50,371 bases of DNA from Nocardia wallacei (GTDB lineage Bacteria > Actinomycetota > Actinomycetes > Mycobacteriales > Mycobacteriaceae): assembly GCF_029868745.1 (NCBI RefSeq), contig NZ_JARWOP010000099.1:1-50371 (forward strand). Reading direction: 5' to 3'. Of this stretch, positions 9,260 through 19,559 are shown piece by piece (position 1 is the stretch's first letter; every line of letters starts with the position of its first letter). The notes under the pieces are model-generated. The model was not told the origin of the DNA, did not search any database, and was given only the letters and a program-made list of their open reading frames with translations. The translations under genes and the position numbers were made by a program.

Positions 9260-10498
9260 TCACCACAGGATCGGCCAGGTCCCGCCGTCCGTCGGTGCTT
9301 CGTCCTTGACGACCAGCATCGCCGCCGCCACGGCCGTCCCACCCATGCGAAGCGCCTCGGCCACGGTGGCGGCGCGCGTCCGGGTCTCCGGGGCCAGCGC
9401 GATCTCGAATGCGGCCGAGAGCGATTCGGGAGCCGGAGCCGATCCCGGACCGAACGCCGCGCCGATGCGCAGCTCGGCCACCCGGCGGGCCCAGTACGGT
9501 TGATCGGCCAACTGCGGTATCACTACCTGCGGAGTTCCGGCGCGCGCCGCCGCCGTCGTGGTGCCCGCACCGCCGTGATGCACGACGGCCGCCACCCGAT
9601 CGAACAGCGCTTGGTGATTCACATCGCCGATGGTGAGGCAGTCCTCCCGCGCGCCGGTCGGCGCCGGCTCGGCCCAGCCGTGGGACACGACCACCCGGCG
9701 GCCCTGCGCCCGGATGGCCTCGACCGTGGCCTGCGTGATGTCCGAGGCGGCCATCGGCATGCTGCCGAAACCCACGTACACCGGTGGCGCGCCGGCGTCC
9801 AGGAACGCCGCCAGCTCGGCGGGCAGCGGGCGTGCGTCCGGCAGGATCCACGCACCGGTCTGCGCCACGTCGAGGTCGGCCGGTTCCTGCCACGGATCCA
9901 GCACCGGGTCCGTCGCGAGCCACGGCCGGTCGGTGAAGGTGTGGTCGCGGATATCGTGCAGCGGTGGCAGACCGGCCGCGGCCCGCTGGGTATTGAGGGC
10001 CGGCCCGAACAGCGCGTCGATGTTGCGGGCGTCCAGGTCCCACAGCTCGCGGTTGCCGGTCTCCGGTGGGAACCGCCAGCCCGGATAGGGCGGCGGGCGA
10101 TGCGGCGAGGGCAGGGTCAATTGCTGAAAACTGGCGTACACGTAGCGAATTCCCAGTTTCTCGGCCACGGAGTGCGCCCCGGCCGCGGCCGGGAACTGCC
10201 CGGCCGCCACCAGCGCATCGCACCCCTCGGCCGCCGCGGCGACGGTATCGAACTGCGCCGCGATCAACTCCGCCGCACGGTCGAGCAGTTCCTCCGTCGA
10301 CTGTGTGCCTCCCGCCAGCATCCGACGGACCGACGGGCCGACCGGGATCATCGGTACCCCGACCTCCGCCACCCGTTCCTCGAAGTCCGGCGGCGCGCAC
10401 AGCCGCACCTCGACGCCGAGGTCCCGTAGCCGGATCGCCAACGCCACCATCGGCTCGACGTCCCCGCGCGACCCGTACGTCGACAACACCACACGCAC
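9260..10498 (-). CDS. UGT/MGT-type glycosyltransferase (GT1 family)
   Basis: A 412-residue GT-B fold glycosyltransferase. The N-terminus RVVLSTYGSRGDVEPMVALA is the acceptor-domain signature of GT1 enzymes that act on lipids, sterols or macrolides. The C-terminal nucleotide-sugar motif HHGGAGTTTAAARAG...PQLADQPYWARR is intact. GTG 10498 is chosen because GGGAG lies 7 nt upstream and the conserved N-terminus begins there; the open frame runs much further upstream but only as shadow of lppZ. Relatives in mycobacteria glycosylate glycopeptidolipids; the acceptor here is unknown. It ends 30 bp from gatB (convergent) and lies downstream of lppZ on the same strand. Confidence 0.9.
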   Translation of the reverse strand: MRVVLSTYGSRGDVEPMVALAIRLRDLGVEVRLCAPPDFEERVAEVGVPMIPVGPSVRRMLAGGTQSTEELLDRAAELIAAQFDTVAAAAEGCDALVAAGQFPAAAGAHSVAEKLGIRYVYASFQQLTLPSPHRPPPYPGWRFPPETGNRELWDLDARNIDALFGPALNTQRAAAGLPPLHDIRDHTFTDRPWLATDPVLDPWQEPADLDVAQTGAWILPDARPLPAELAAFLDAGAPPVYVGFGSMPMAASDITQATVEAIRAQGRRVVVSHGWAEPAPTGAREDCLTIGDVNHQALFDRVAAVVHHGGAGTTTAAARAGTPQVVIPQLADQPYWARRVAELRIGAAFGPGSAPAPESLSAAFEIALAPETRTRAATVAEALRMGGTAVAAAMLVVKDEAPTDGGTWPILW

Positions 10499-10596
10499 TT
10501 GGCAACTCCCGTTCGATCGGCCCGGCTCCGGCCAAAGGCTATGCGCCGAGAAGGTACTTGCGCCCGGATACAGGCCCAGACATGGGGAGCCGCGAC

Positions 10597-11721
10597 TCAG
10601 TCCGGCGTGCCGCCGCCGGCGCCCGACGGCGAAATGACGACCACGCGGTCGTCGGTCGGGGTGGGCTGACCGCCGACCTTGTTGGCGGTGCTGGCCCAGA
10701 TCAGCCCGTTCGGGCCGGGCGCGGCGTCGTTGAGGCGGCCCCACTTGTCCTGGTACATCAGCGCCGGAGCGGACGTGATGGCGTGTGAGTCCTTCTCCAC
10801 CTTGGCCATTGCCAGACCCTTCGCATCGGACATGGCGACGGCCACGAAGTCGTCGCCTGCGACGCAGCCCGCCACGCCGGGGTGGTCCGGCCAGTTCCAG
10901 GCCGTGGTGATGGCGCCGTTCGGGTCCAGACGCTGCAGGCGGTCGGCAACGGCGGTGCGGTCGGTGAACCAGATGTTGCCCTCGATGTCGGGGCATACCC
11001 CGCCGGCGGTCCCGATCCCGGAGGCCAGCACGTCGGGCGCGCTGCTGCCGGGGGCGGGGTTGGTGAGCCGCAGCAGTTTCCCGGCCAGCGAGCCCTGATC
11101 GGCCGCGGCCCCCGGGTTGCCCGCGTCGCCGGTCAGCACCAGCATCTTGTCCGCCGCGATGAACTCGATCGAACCGCGATTTCCGCTGTCGCTCTTGGGA
11201 ATTCCGGTGAGGATCGGCTTGGCGGTCCCGTCCGCGCCGATGCGCACCACCCGGTTGTCGCTGCCGGTGGTGACGTAGGCGTAGATCAGCTTGTCCTGGC
11301 CGTACGTGGGCGACAGGGCGATGTCGAGCAGGCCGCCGTCGCCGGATGCGTCGACATCCACCTGTGCCATCTGCTTCATGTAGTACGGCCACGGACCGGG
11401 ATCCTGGGTGTCGATCATGAAGATCTTGCCGGTGGCGCGCTCGGCGACGACGCCCGTGGTGCCGTCCGGCATGGCGAGCACGCCCGTGGAGTCGTTGACA
11501 CAACTGGCGACGACGCTCGGGTCGGGATCCTCACACGGTCCCGGCGGCCGCTTCTTGGTGCTCGGCGGTTGCGGAGTGGTCGGCTCGACGCCTTCGGGCC
11601 GAATGGTCGGTGCGGGGGTGAACGGGCCGGACGCGGATTCGTCGAAGCGCGCACAGCCGGCCAGCAGACCGGCGGTGACGGCCAGGCTCAGCGCGACACG
11701 GCCGGCGACAACCACACTCAT
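10597..11721 (-). CDS. lppZ: LppZ-like lipoprotein, glucose/sorbosone dehydrogenase fold
   Basis: A secreted lipoprotein of 374 residues. The signal peptide ends in lipobox LLAGC (Cys23); a Pro/Thr-rich linker leads into a beta-propeller of the GSDH/sorbosone-dehydrogenase type, with repeated blade motifs (LDIALSP, NRVVRIGADG, NIWFTDRT). Its place next to a DoxX gene and the cfp6-ilvB block matches Rv3006 (lppZ) of M. tuberculosis, so I use that symbol. Two Cys pairs may form disulfides. Enzymatic activity is unproven for this family. ATG 11721; diverges from doxX with a 122-bp shared promoter region. Confidence 0.85.
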   Translation of the reverse strand: MSVVVAGRVALSLAVTAGLLAGCARFDESASGPFTPAPTIRPEGVEPTTPQPPSTKKRPPGPCEDPDPSVVASCVNDSTGVLAMPDGTTGVVAERATGKIFMIDTQDPGPWPYYMKQMAQVDVDASGDGGLLDIALSPTYGQDKLIYAYVTTGSDNRVVRIGADGTAKPILTGIPKSDSGNRGSIEFIAADKMLVLTGDAGNPGAAADQGSLAGKLLRLTNPAPGSSAPDVLASGIGTAGGVCPDIEGNIWFTDRTAVADRLQRLDPNGAITTAWNWPDHPGVAGCVAGDDFVAVAMSDAKGLAMAKVEKDSHAITSAPALMYQDKWGRLNDAAPGPNGLIWASTANKVGGQPTPTDDRVVVISPSGAGGGTPD

Positions 11722-11843
11722 GGCTCAGACGTTACGGAAATACCCCGGCGGGCGCTCGCACCGGGGGTTGGCGCGCGCGAGCGCCGTGGGACACGCCGAG
11801 ATCGGACAGCGCGCAGACTGCCCGCCCGTCATACTCTGACCCC

Positions 11844-12719
11844 GTGACCGACAAGCCGAACCAGACACCGGAGTCGAACGAGCCGCCGGAGAAGTCAGCT
11901 CAGGAGACGACCAGTCACGCGGCCACCAGCCCCTTCGACAACCCGACCGGTGAATTCCCGCCGGTCCGGCCGGAGCCGGGCAAGCAGGTGCCACACACCG
12001 ACGACGAGCTGGGCCTCGACCCCGAGGTCCCGGCCGCCGGTGCGGCAGGTCCCGCCGGTGTGGGAGGTCGCGGCGAGGCGCCGGGTTCCGCCGGTGCGGC
12101 AGGTTCCGGCGAGGCGGACGCGCCCACCTACGCGTTCGCCACGATCCCGCCCGCCCCGGCCGCCACGGCGGAGAACGGACGCAAGCGCCGCCGCGACACG
12201 CGCCGCGGCACACAGGATCTGGGCCTGCTCGGACTGCGCCTGGTCATCGGCCTGACCTTCCTCTACCACGGCACGCAGAAGCTGGCGGGCTGGTTCCACG
12301 GCCCGGGTCTGGACGGCACCCGGCAGATGCTGGAGCAGGGCGGCTGGAAGCACATCGAATTGTCGACCGCGATGCTCACCATCTCCGAGGTCGGCGGCGG
12401 CGCGCTGGTGGTGCTGGGTCTGGCCACCCCGCTGGCGGCGGGTGCGCTGTTCGCCTCGATCGCCGACGCGTGGCTGTGGAAGCAGGGCATGGCGCCCGGA
12501 TTCCAGTACAAGACCACCGAATTGGAGGCGATCCTCGCAGGCCTGGCCGCGGTGCTCGTCCTCACCGGCCCCGGCCGCCTGTCCTTCGACCGCAACCGCG
12601 GCTGGTCCACCCGCCCGGCCTGGGGCTCCTTCGTGGTCCTCGTCCTCGCGATCGCCGCGGCCATCGGCGGCTGGCTGGTCCTGCACGGCGGCAACCCCTT
12701 CGTCGGCACCATCGACTGA
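11844..12719 (+). CDS. DoxX-family membrane protein (Rv3005c-like)
   Basis: A 291-residue membrane protein. Residues 1-115 are a disordered, Pro/Gly/Glu-rich cytoplasmic tail containing a short GAAG-type duplication (about 64-90). The DoxX domain follows, with about four helices (126-142, 173-200, 226-242, 261-282) and the family motif YHGTQKLAGWF. Position and strand match Rv3005c, which in M. tuberculosis is reported to work with SodA and SseA in oxidative-stress defence. That role here is inferred from orthology. GTG 11844 is the start; the gene is divergent from lppZ and convergent with ilvD, with a 16-bp perfect terminator just past the stop. Confidence 0.88.
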   Translation: MTDKPNQTPESNEPPEKSAQETTSHAATSPFDNPTGEFPPVRPEPGKQVPHTDDELGLDPEVPAAGAAGPAGVGGRGEAPGSAGAAGSGEADAPTYAFATIPPAPAATAENGRKRRRDTRRGTQDLGLLGLRLVIGLTFLYHGTQKLAGWFHGPGLDGTRQMLEQGGWKHIELSTAMLTISEVGGGALVVLGLATPLAAGALFASIADAWLWKQGMAPGFQYKTTELEAILAGLAAVLVLTGPGRLSFDRNRGWSTRPAWGSFVVLVLAIAAAIGGWLVLHGGNPFVGTID

Positions 12720-12721
12720 CG

Positions 12722-12762
12722 TCCCTGCATTCCCGGCAAAAAGTACGCCGGGAATGCAGGGA
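12722..12762 (+). terminator. Hairpin terminator after doxX
   Basis: Perfect 16-bp stem TCCCTGCATTCCCGGC / GCCGGGAATGCAGGGA (12722-12737 and 12747-12762) with a 9-nt A-rich loop, starting just after the doxX stop. The right arm is the first copy of the repeat core that recurs through the following 260 bp. Confidence 0.8.
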
Positions 12763-13020
12763 ATGCGTGCGGGCGCGGGGCTCGCCGTGTGGCGGGGAAT
12801 GTGCTGTCCAGGCGCAGGGCTCGCCGCGTGGCAGGGAATGCGCTGTGCGGGCGCTGGGGTGGCCGCCTGGCAGGGAATGAGATGTGCGGGCGCAGATCTG
12901 GGCTGCGTGGCAGGGAATATGCGGGGGCACAGGGCTGCTGTGTTGCAGGGAATGTGCGGGGCGCAGGGCCGGCTGCGTGGCAGGGAAGGTGCGCTGAACC
13001 ACTTGCGGGGAATGCTCGCC
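12747..13020. repeat. Degenerate tandem repeats with GCAGGGAATG core
   Basis: About eight imperfect units of roughly 35-40 bp, each beginning with a GGGAATG core and running through a GC-rich segment such as TGCGGGCGCAGGGCTCGCC to GTGGC. Cores lie near 12750, 12759, 12795, 12833, 12872, 12911, 12945 and later near 13009, with a variant at 12982. There is no supported gene in this 360-bp gap between doxX and ilvD; long open frames through it are artefacts of the repeat composition. Confidence 0.8.
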
Positions 13021-13029
13021 GAACGGCAG

Positions 13030-13061
13030 AAAGCCGGGATCCCGTGAGAGGTCCCGGCTTT
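13030..13061 (-). terminator. Intrinsic terminator of ilvD
   Basis: On the minus strand, 18 nt past the ilvD stop, AAAGCCGGGA pairs with TCCCGGCTTT (10 bp) around a 12-nt loop, and the descending arm ends in TTTCT. Confidence 0.8.
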
Positions 13062-13078
13062 CGTGTGGGCAGGCGCCG

Positions 13079-14920
13079 CTATGGCACTCGGCGGACAGCG
13101 CCCTTGTCGGCCGAGGTTGCCAGCGCCGCGTATGCCCGCAGCGCGGTGGTGACGGTCCGGTCGCGGTTGGCGGGTTGCCAAGGGCGTTCGGACGCTTCCA
13201 TTTTCGCGCGCCGTTCGGCGAGAACCTCGTCGGGAACCAGCAATTCGAGCGCGCGGGTGTGCACGTCGACGCGGATGCGGTCGCCGTTCTCGATCAGGCC
13301 GATGGCGCCGCCGCTGGCCGCCTCGGGGGAGATGTGGCCGATCGACAGGCCCGACGTGCCGCCGGAGAAGCGCCCGTCGGTGATCAGCGCGCACTGCTTG
13401 CCCAGGCCGAGGCCCTTCAGGAACGAGGTGGGGTGCAGCATCTCCTGCATGCCCGGCCCGCCGGACGGGCCCTCGTAACGCACCACGACCACGTCGCCCG
13501 GCTTGATCTGCTTGCCGAGGATGGCCGACACCGCCTCCTCCTGCGACTCGACCACCACGGCCGGGCCCTCGAAGGTGAACAGGTCCTCATCGATACCGGC
13601 GGTCTTGAGGATCGCGCCGTCCGGGGCGATATTGCCCCGCAGCACACACAGCCCGCCCTCGACCGTGTACGCGTGCTCGAGATCGCGGATGCAGCCTCCG
13701 GCGGCGTCGGTGTCCAGCGACGACCACCGGTTGTCCGTGGAGAACGGCTCGGTGGTGCGCACCCCGCCCGGCGCGGCGTGGAACAGTTCGAGGGCTTCCT
13801 CGGAAGCCTTGCCCGAGCGGATATCCCACGTATCGAGCCACTCCTCGAGGGTCGCGGAGTGCACGGTGGTGACGTCGGTCTCCAACAGACCCGCCCGCCG
13901 CAACTCGCCGAGGATGGCCGGGATGCCACCGGCGCGGTGCACGTCCTCCATGTGGTAGTCGGAGTTGGGTGAGACCTTCGACAGGCACGGCACCCGGCGG
14001 CTGATCTCATCGATGGTGTCGAGGGTGAAGTCGATCTCGCCCTCCTGCGCGGCGGCGAGCGTGTGCAGCACCGTGTTGGTGGAGCCGCCCATCGCCACGT
14101 CCAGCGCCATCGCGTTGCGGAAGGCCTTCTCGTCGGCCACGTTTCGCGGCAGCACCGACTCGTCGTCGTCGCGGTAGTACCGGGTGGCGATGTCGACGAT
14201 GGTGGTGCCCGCTCGCTCGAACAGCGCCCGGCGCGCGGCGTGCGTGGCGAGGGTGGAGCCGTTGCCCGGCAGCGCCAGGCCCAGCGCCTCGGTGAGGCAG
14301 TTCATCGAGTTGGCGGTGAACATGCCCGAACACGAACCGCAGGTCGGGCAGGCGCTGCGCTCGACCTCGGACAGGCCGTCGTCGGTGACATCGGTGGAGG
14401 CGCTGGCGGAGATGGCGGTGATCAGGTCGGTCGGGGCCTGCGCGACGCCGCCGACCACCACGGCCTTGCCAGCCTCCATCGGCCCGCCGGAGACGAACAC
14501 GGCCGGGATATTGAGCCGCATCGCCGCGTTCAGCATGCCCGGAGTGATCTTGTCGCAGTTGGAGATACACACCAGCGCGTCGGCGGTGTGCGCGTTGGCC
14601 ATGTACTCCACCGAGTCGGAGATGATCTCCCGGCTGGGCAGCGAGTACAGCATGCCGCCGTGGCCCATCGCGATGCCGTCGTCCACGGCGATGGTGTGGA
14701 ACTCGCGCGGCACCCCGCCCGCGGCGCGTACCGCGTCCGCCACGATCTCGCCGACGTCTTTCAGATGCACATGGCCCGGCACGAACTGGGTGTAGGAGTT
14801 CGCGATGGCGACGATCGGCTTGCCGAAGTCGGAATCGGTGAGGCCGGTGGCCCGCCAGAGCGCGCGAGCGCCCGCGGCGTTGCGTCCGAAGGTGGTGGTG
14901 CGTGAGCGAAGCGGTGGCAT
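13079..14920 (-). CDS. ilvD: Dihydroxy-acid dehydratase
   Basis: IlvD (613 residues) dehydrates 2,3-dihydroxy-isovalerate and -methylvalerate, the third common step of valine, leucine and isoleucine synthesis. The N-terminal block [22 protein letters not shown], the Fe-S cysteines in [11 protein letters not shown] and [15 protein letters not shown], the magnesium-site VDDGIAMGH and the C-terminal [20 protein letters not shown] are all intact, so it should be functional. ATG 14920. In M. tuberculosis ilvD is not in this block; here it sits between doxX and cfp6, antiparallel to ilvBNC, which brings four of the shared branched-chain genes together. It has its own terminator. Confidence 0.98.
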   Translation of the reverse strand: MPPLRSRTTTFGRNAAGARALWRATGLTDSDFGKPIVAIANSYTQFVPGHVHLKDVGEIVADAVRAAGGVPREFHTIAVDDGIAMGHGGMLYSLPSREIISDSVEYMANAHTADALVCISNCDKITPGMLNAAMRLNIPAVFVSGGPMEAGKAVVVGGVAQAPTDLITAISASASTDVTDDGLSEVERSACPTCGSCSGMFTANSMNCLTEALGLALPGNGSTLATHAARRALFERAGTTIVDIATRYYRDDDESVLPRNVADEKAFRNAMALDVAMGGSTNTVLHTLAAAQEGEIDFTLDTIDEISRRVPCLSKVSPNSDYHMEDVHRAGGIPAILGELRRAGLLETDVTTVHSATLEEWLDTWDIRSGKASEEALELFHAAPGGVRTTEPFSTDNRWSSLDTDAAGGCIRDLEHAYTVEGGLCVLRGNIAPDGAILKTAGIDEDLFTFEGPAVVVESQEEAVSAILGKQIKPGDVVVVRYEGPSGGPGMQEMLHPTSFLKGLGLGKQCALITDGRFSGGTSGLSIGHISPEAASGGAIGLIENGDRIRVDVHTRALELLVPDEVLAERRAKMEASERPWQPANRDRTVTTALRAYAALATSADKGAVRRVP

Positions 14921-15127
14921 GGGTATGGGTCCTAGGTCGTCGGGTGTGGGCCGCCTGCCGTCGTCGGGGGAGGGCGTCTCCTCGCTGTCGGCGAGGTCGG
15001 GCCACTCGTTCCCGAGTCGGCGCTCGTTCCGGTGATGCCGGAACCGGGTCGCCCAGGCTGGTCGGCGACTGTGCCGAGGATCTCGGCGGCTATCTCACGG
15101 TACTCCCGGGTGGCGGGGGCAGAGCGG

Positions 15128-15625
15128 TTACCTCGGCTCGGATCCCGCGTCCGAGTCGGGAGTCTCGGGTTCCGCGGGCTCGGTCTCCGGCTGCGCGAAC
15201 GGATCCGGAATGCGGCCGTTCGACGCCGCGACCAGCAGTCGCAACCGGTCGTAGCTCACCGCGGGCAGCGCGACCTCGGAACCGTCGGACAGGTGCGCGC
15301 GCACGAATCCGCGCTTCGGCAGGCGCAGCCCCTGGATCTGTGACCAGTCCAGATGCCGGGAACCGAACACGGTCCGCAGGTCCAGCCCGGCGTTCGAGAC
15401 GGTGGTCCGGGACCGCTCGATCCACAGCGAGACCGCGGCCGGGATCAGAAACAGCACCCACAGCACCGCGGGCCACCCGAAGAACGGGAACGCCACGCAG
15501 AACAGGAGGATGAGTACCCCGATATGACCGAGCCGGGGAATTCTGATCACCCGACCCGTATCCGCTCCGCTCTCGGCGGTATGCGACGATCGAGCAGGTG
15601 GTACGGACTGATGCGGCGACGACAC
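15128..15625 (-). CDS. cfp6: PH-domain membrane protein, CFP6-like
   Basis: A 165-residue protein with an N-terminal polar tail of about 30 residues, two adjacent hydrophobic segments (about 33-66) and a bacterial PH-like domain (about 68-140: RTTVSNAGLDLRTVFGSRHLDWSQI..). It ends in an acidic Glu/Pro-rich tail. Domain and position next to ilvB match Rv3004 (cfp6). Start GTG 15625 has GAGG 8 nt upstream; the mycobacterial protein is shorter, so a start nearer the first hydrophobic segment is possible. Function is unknown in any organism I can name. It diverges from the ilvB leader, so the two share a promoter region of about 115 bp. Confidence 0.85.
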   Translation of the reverse strand: MSSPHQSVPPARSSHTAESGADTGRVIRIPRLGHIGVLILLFCVAFPFFGWPAVLWVLFLIPAAVSLWIERSRTTVSNAGLDLRTVFGSRHLDWSQIQGLRLPKRGFVRAHLSDGSEVALPAVSYDRLRLLVAASNGRIPDPFAQPETEPAEPETPDSDAGSEPR

Positions 15626-15704
15626 ACCCCCATCCTCGCATCACGGTAGACAGACAGACGAAACCGCCCCGTCTCACATAATGGGACACCACATGTCAAG
15701 GAAT

Positions 15705-15734
15705 TTGACTCATCGGCTCTCGCGCGCATACCGT
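15705..15734 (+). promoter_or_regulatory. Predicted promoter of the ilvBNC leader
   Basis: TTGACT (15705-15710) and TACCGT (15729-15734) separated by 18 bp form a good sigma-70-type promoter. The predicted start point, about 7 nt past the -10 box, coincides with the GTG of the leader peptide at 15742, so the transcript would be leaderless. Confidence 0.65.
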
Positions 15735-15741
15735 CGTGCGC

Positions 15742-15789
15742 GTGAATCGAATCGAGCTTCTCGTAATCGGCCGGCGCGTCCAGCGCTGA
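15742..15789 (+). CDS. ilvB operon leader peptide (attenuation)
   Basis: A 15-codon frame read as MNRIELLVIGRRVQR and then TGA. Five of six consecutive codons around positions 4-9 are Ile, Leu or Val (ATC, CTT, CTC, GTA, ATC), the end products of the downstream pathway. No Shine-Dalgarno precedes the GTG, and a promoter is placed so that GTG would be at the 5' end of the RNA. A terminator follows 36 nt after the stop. This is the classical arrangement for ribosome-mediated attenuation of a branched-chain amino acid operon, in which slow decoding of Ile/Leu/Val codons favours antitermination. Confidence 0.82.
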   Translation: MNRIELLVIGRRVQR

Positions 15790-15824
15790 GCCTGACCACG
15801 TCAAGCTCGCAGCTGCGACGCGCC
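15773..15824 (+). promoter_or_regulatory. Competing leader RNA helix of ilvB attenuator
   Basis: GGCGCGTCCAGC (15773-15784, inside the last leader codons) pairs with GCTG-C-GACGCGCC (15812-15824), giving 12 bp with one bulged C. Separately, AAGCT (15803-15807) can pair with AGCTT (15835-15839) and GCTG (15812-15815) with CAGC (15834-15837), both of which would capture the left arm of the terminator. A ribosome on the leader frame would decide which fold wins. Confidence 0.6.
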
Positions 15825-15825
15825 A

Positions 15826-15859
15826 CCCTCGATCAGCTTCGGCTGTCGGGGGCTTTTTT
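15826..15859 (+). terminator. Intrinsic terminator/attenuator upstream of ilvB
   Basis: Stem CCCTCGATCAGC / GCTGTCGGGGG (11 bp including one G-T pair, one bulged T) capped by a stable TTCG tetraloop and followed by C and six T (15854-15859). It lies 52 nt before the ilvB start, so it must be read through for ilvBN expression. Confidence 0.85.
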
Positions 15860-15910
15860 ATGTTCAGGCAAGTTCTGTGACCAGAACGACAAGCAGTAAG
15901 GAAAAAGACG

Positions 15911-17860
15911 GTGAGCGCACCTACCGCACGGCCCGGGCCCTCGGCTCGCAGGCCCGCGCCTTCGGCCAACCAGCCGACACCGGCGGCATCCGGAACCCGC
16001 CGCCAGGTCCCGCCCGAGAAGGTGACCGGCGCGCAGTCGGTCGTCCGGTCCCTCGAGGAACTCGGTGTCGACACCATCTTCGGCATTCCGGGCGGTGCGG
16101 TACTCCCGGTCTACGATCCGCTGTTCGATTCCACCAAGGTGCGTCACGTTCTCGTCCGGCACGAGCAGGGCGCCGGCCACGCCGCCACCGGCTACGCGCA
16201 GGCGACCGGCAAGGTCGGCGTGTGCATGGCCACGTCCGGTCCGGGCGCCACCAACCTGGTCACCCCGATCGCCGACGCGCAGATGGATTCGGTGCCGCTG
16301 GTGGCCATCACCGGTCAGGTCGCGCGCTCGCTCATCGGCACCGACGGTTTCCAGGAGGCCGACATCTCCGGCATCACCATGCCGGTCACCAAGCACAACT
16401 TCCTGGTCAACGAGGCGATCGACATCCCGCGCACCATCGCTGAGGCCTTCCACCTGGCCTCCACCGGCCGCCCGGGCGCGGTGCTGGTCGACATCCCGAA
16501 GGACGTGCTGCAGGCGCAGACCACCTTCAGCTGGCCGCCGGAGATGCGGCTGCCCGGCTACCGTCCGGTGACCAAGCCGCACGGCAAGCAGGTTCGCGAG
16601 GCGGCCCGGATGATCATGGACGCGAAGTCGCCGGTGCTCTACGTCGGCGGCGGCGTGATCAAGGCCGACGCTTCCAAGGAGCTGCTGGAACTGGCCGAGC
16701 TGACCGGCATCCCGGTGGTCACCACGCTGATGGCGCGCGGCGCCTTCCCCGACAGCCACCAGCTCAACATGGGCATGCCCGGTATGCACGGCACCGTGGG
16801 AGCCGTTGCGGCACTGCAGAAGTCGGACCTGCTGATCACCCTCGGCGCGCGGTTCGACGACCGCGTCACCGGCCGGCTGGACTCGTTCGCCCCGAACGCC
16901 AAGGTGATCCACGCCGACATCGACCCCGCCGAGATCGGCAAGAACCGGCACGCCGACGTCCCGATCGTGGGCGACTGCCGCGAGGTGATCGGCGAGCTGA
17001 TCGAGACCCTGAAGGCCGACCCGGCCGCCAAAGGCGTTCCGCTGCTACAGCTTTCGGAGTGGTGGAGTTACCTCGACGGCGTCCGCAAGCAGTACCCGCT
17101 GGGCTGGACCCCGCCGAGTGACGGCTCGCTGTCGCCCGAATTCGTCATCGAGAAGCTGGGTGAGCTGGCCGGTCCCGACGCGATCTACGTCGCGGGCGTG
17201 GGCCAGCATCAGATGTGGGCCGCGCAGTTCATCAAGTACGAAAAGCCGCGCACCTGGCTGAATTCCGGTGGCCTGGGCACCATGGGCTACGCCGTCCCGG
17301 CGGCCATGGGCGCCAAGATGGGCGCGCCGGACAAGGAGGTCTGGGCGGTCGACGGTGACGGCTGCTTCCAGATGACCAACCAGGAGCTGGCCACGTGCGC
17401 GGTCGAGGGCGTGCCGATCAAGGTCGCGCTGATCAACAACGGCAACCTCGGCATGGTCCGGCAGTGGCAGACCCTGTTCTACGAGAAGCGCTATTCCAAC
17501 ACCGACCTGGGCACCCACACCCTGCGCATCCCCGACTTCGTGAAACTCGCGGAAGCCTTGGGCTGCCATGGAATTCGGGTGGAGAAGGAAGAGGACGTCG
17601 AGGCCGCCATCCGCGAGGCGCAGTCCATCAACGACCGGCCCGTGGTGATCGACTTCATCGTCGGCAAGGACGCTCAGGTGTGGCCGATGGTCGCCGCCGG
17701 CACCTCCAACGACGAGATCATGGCCGCCCGCGGCATCCGCCCGCTGTTCGACGAGGACGAGACCGTCGCCGAACCCGCGGTCATCCACGAGGCCATGTCG
17801 CACGAGAAGGCCACGCTCAACGCCCACGAGCGGGCCACCCAGAAGGGGACCGAACAATGA
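15911..17860 (+). CDS. ilvB: Acetolactate synthase large (catalytic) subunit
   Basis: IlvB (649 residues) is the ThDP-dependent enzyme that condenses pyruvate with pyruvate or 2-oxobutyrate, the committed step of branched-chain amino acid synthesis. After a Pro/Ala-rich N-terminal extension of about 34 residues, the PYR domain shows the catalytic Glu85 in VRHEQGAGH, the FAD-binding middle domain follows, and the ThDP motif GDGCFQM...NNGNLGMV is complete. A C-terminal tail of about 40 residues is rich in His and Glu. GTG 15911 has GGAAAAAG upstream. It overlaps ilvN by 4 bp and is controlled by the leader attenuator described here. Confidence 0.98.
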   Translation: MSAPTARPGPSARRPAPSANQPTPAASGTRRQVPPEKVTGAQSVVRSLEELGVDTIFGIPGGAVLPVYDPLFDSTKVRHVLVRHEQGAGHAATGYAQATGKVGVCMATSGPGATNLVTPIADAQMDSVPLVAITGQVARSLIGTDGFQEADISGITMPVTKHNFLVNEAIDIPRTIAEAFHLASTGRPGAVLVDIPKDVLQAQTTFSWPPEMRLPGYRPVTKPHGKQVREAARMIMDAKSPVLYVGGGVIKADASKELLELAELTGIPVVTTLMARGAFPDSHQLNMGMPGMHGTVGAVAALQKSDLLITLGARFDDRVTGRLDSFAPNAKVIHADIDPAEIGKNRHADVPIVGDCREVIGELIETLKADPAAKGVPLLQLSEWWSYLDGVRKQYPLGWTPPSDGSLSPEFVIEKLGELAGPDAIYVAGVGQHQMWAAQFIKYEKPRTWLNSGGLGTMGYAVPAAMGAKMGAPDKEVWAVDGDGCFQMTNQELATCAVEGVPIKVALINNGNLGMVRQWQTLFYEKRYSNTDLGTHTLRIPDFVKLAEALGCHGIRVEKEEDVEAAIREAQSINDRPVVIDFIVGKDAQVWPMVAAGTSNDEIMAARGIRPLFDEDETVAEPAVIHEAMSHEKATLNAHERATQKGTEQ

Positions 17861-18360
17861 GTACGACCCACACCCTGAGCGTGCTCGTGGAGGACAAGCC
17901 TGGCGTGCTGGCCCGCGTGGCGAGCCTGTTCTCCCGGCGCGGGTTCAACATCGAATCGCTCGCCGTCGGTGGCACCGAACTCAAGGACATCTCGCGGATG
18001 ACCATCGTGGTGACGGTCGAGGACCTGCCGCTGGAACAGGTGACCAAGCAGCTGAACAAGCTGGTGAATGTCATCAAGATCGTGGAGCAGGACGCCGAGA
18101 ACTCGGTGGCCCGCGAACTCATCCTGGTGAAGGTGCGCGCCGACGCCAGCGTGCGCACCCAGGTGATCGAGGCGGTCGGCCTGTTCCGGGCGAAGGTGAT
18201 CGACGTGTCGCCCGACGCACTCACCGTCGAGGCGACCGGCACCCGGTCCAAGCTCGACGCGCTGTTACGAATGCTGGAGCCGTACGGGATTCGCGAGATC
18301 GTGCAATCGGGTGTGGTGGCCGTGGGACGCGGACCCAAGTCGATCACCGCGACTCGTTAG
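17857..18360 (+). CDS. ilvN: Acetolactate synthase small (regulatory) subunit
   Basis: IlvN (167 residues) binds IlvB and confers valine feedback inhibition. An N-terminal ACT domain (about 4-78, [32 protein letters not shown]) is followed by the ALS-small C-terminal domain (about 85-160). ATG 17857 is inside the ilvB stop (ATGA overlap), so the two subunits are translated in a coupled, near-stoichiometric way. Length is typical of actinobacterial IlvN. Confidence 0.98.
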   Translation: MSTTHTLSVLVEDKPGVLARVASLFSRRGFNIESLAVGGTELKDISRMTIVVTVEDLPLEQVTKQLNKLVNVIKIVEQDAENSVARELILVKVRADASVRTQVIEAVGLFRAKVIDVSPDALTVEATGTRSKLDALLRMLEPYGIREIVQSGVVAVGRGPKSITATR

Positions 18361-18470
18361 AGTTGTCCGGATCGACAGGGCAAATGTTCAGCTCGTGGAT
18401 CCGAACTTTGATACCGCGCGCCCGCGGGCGCGCTGACCGAATGCTTATAGAGCTTCCAGAAGGGATATAA

Positions 18471-19487
<1,017 letters not shown>

Positions 19488-19502
19488 GCCTCAGCGCATT
19501 CG

Positions 19503-19530
19503 GGCCCCCGCTAACTCGGCGGGGGCCTTT
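19503..19530 (+). terminator. Intrinsic terminator of ilvBNC operon
   Basis: Perfect 9-bp stem GGCCCCCGC / GCGGGGGCC (19503-19511 and 19519-19527) with a 7-nt loop and TTTC, 15 bp after the ilvC stop. Confidence 0.88.
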
Positions 19531-19559
19531 CGCGTCTGGGGCCCTCGGCGTTCCCGGGG

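Noticed and set aside
12442..13047. Frames with repeated MRCAGAGVAAWQGMRCAG through the doxX-ilvD gap
   Set aside because: Periodicity comes from the non-coding repeat array; unit lengths are not constant multiples of three, and no start signal is present.
14921..15127. Open stretch reading [19 protein letters not shown] on the minus strand between cfp6 and ilvD
   Set aside because: Looks gene-like for about 25 residues but has no start codon in frame and no recognised family; kept only as a note.
18416..18433. 18-nt palindrome between ilvN and ilvC considered as terminator
   Set aside because: No T tract and ilvC is expected to be co-transcribed; it may be a processing hairpin but cannot be supported further.
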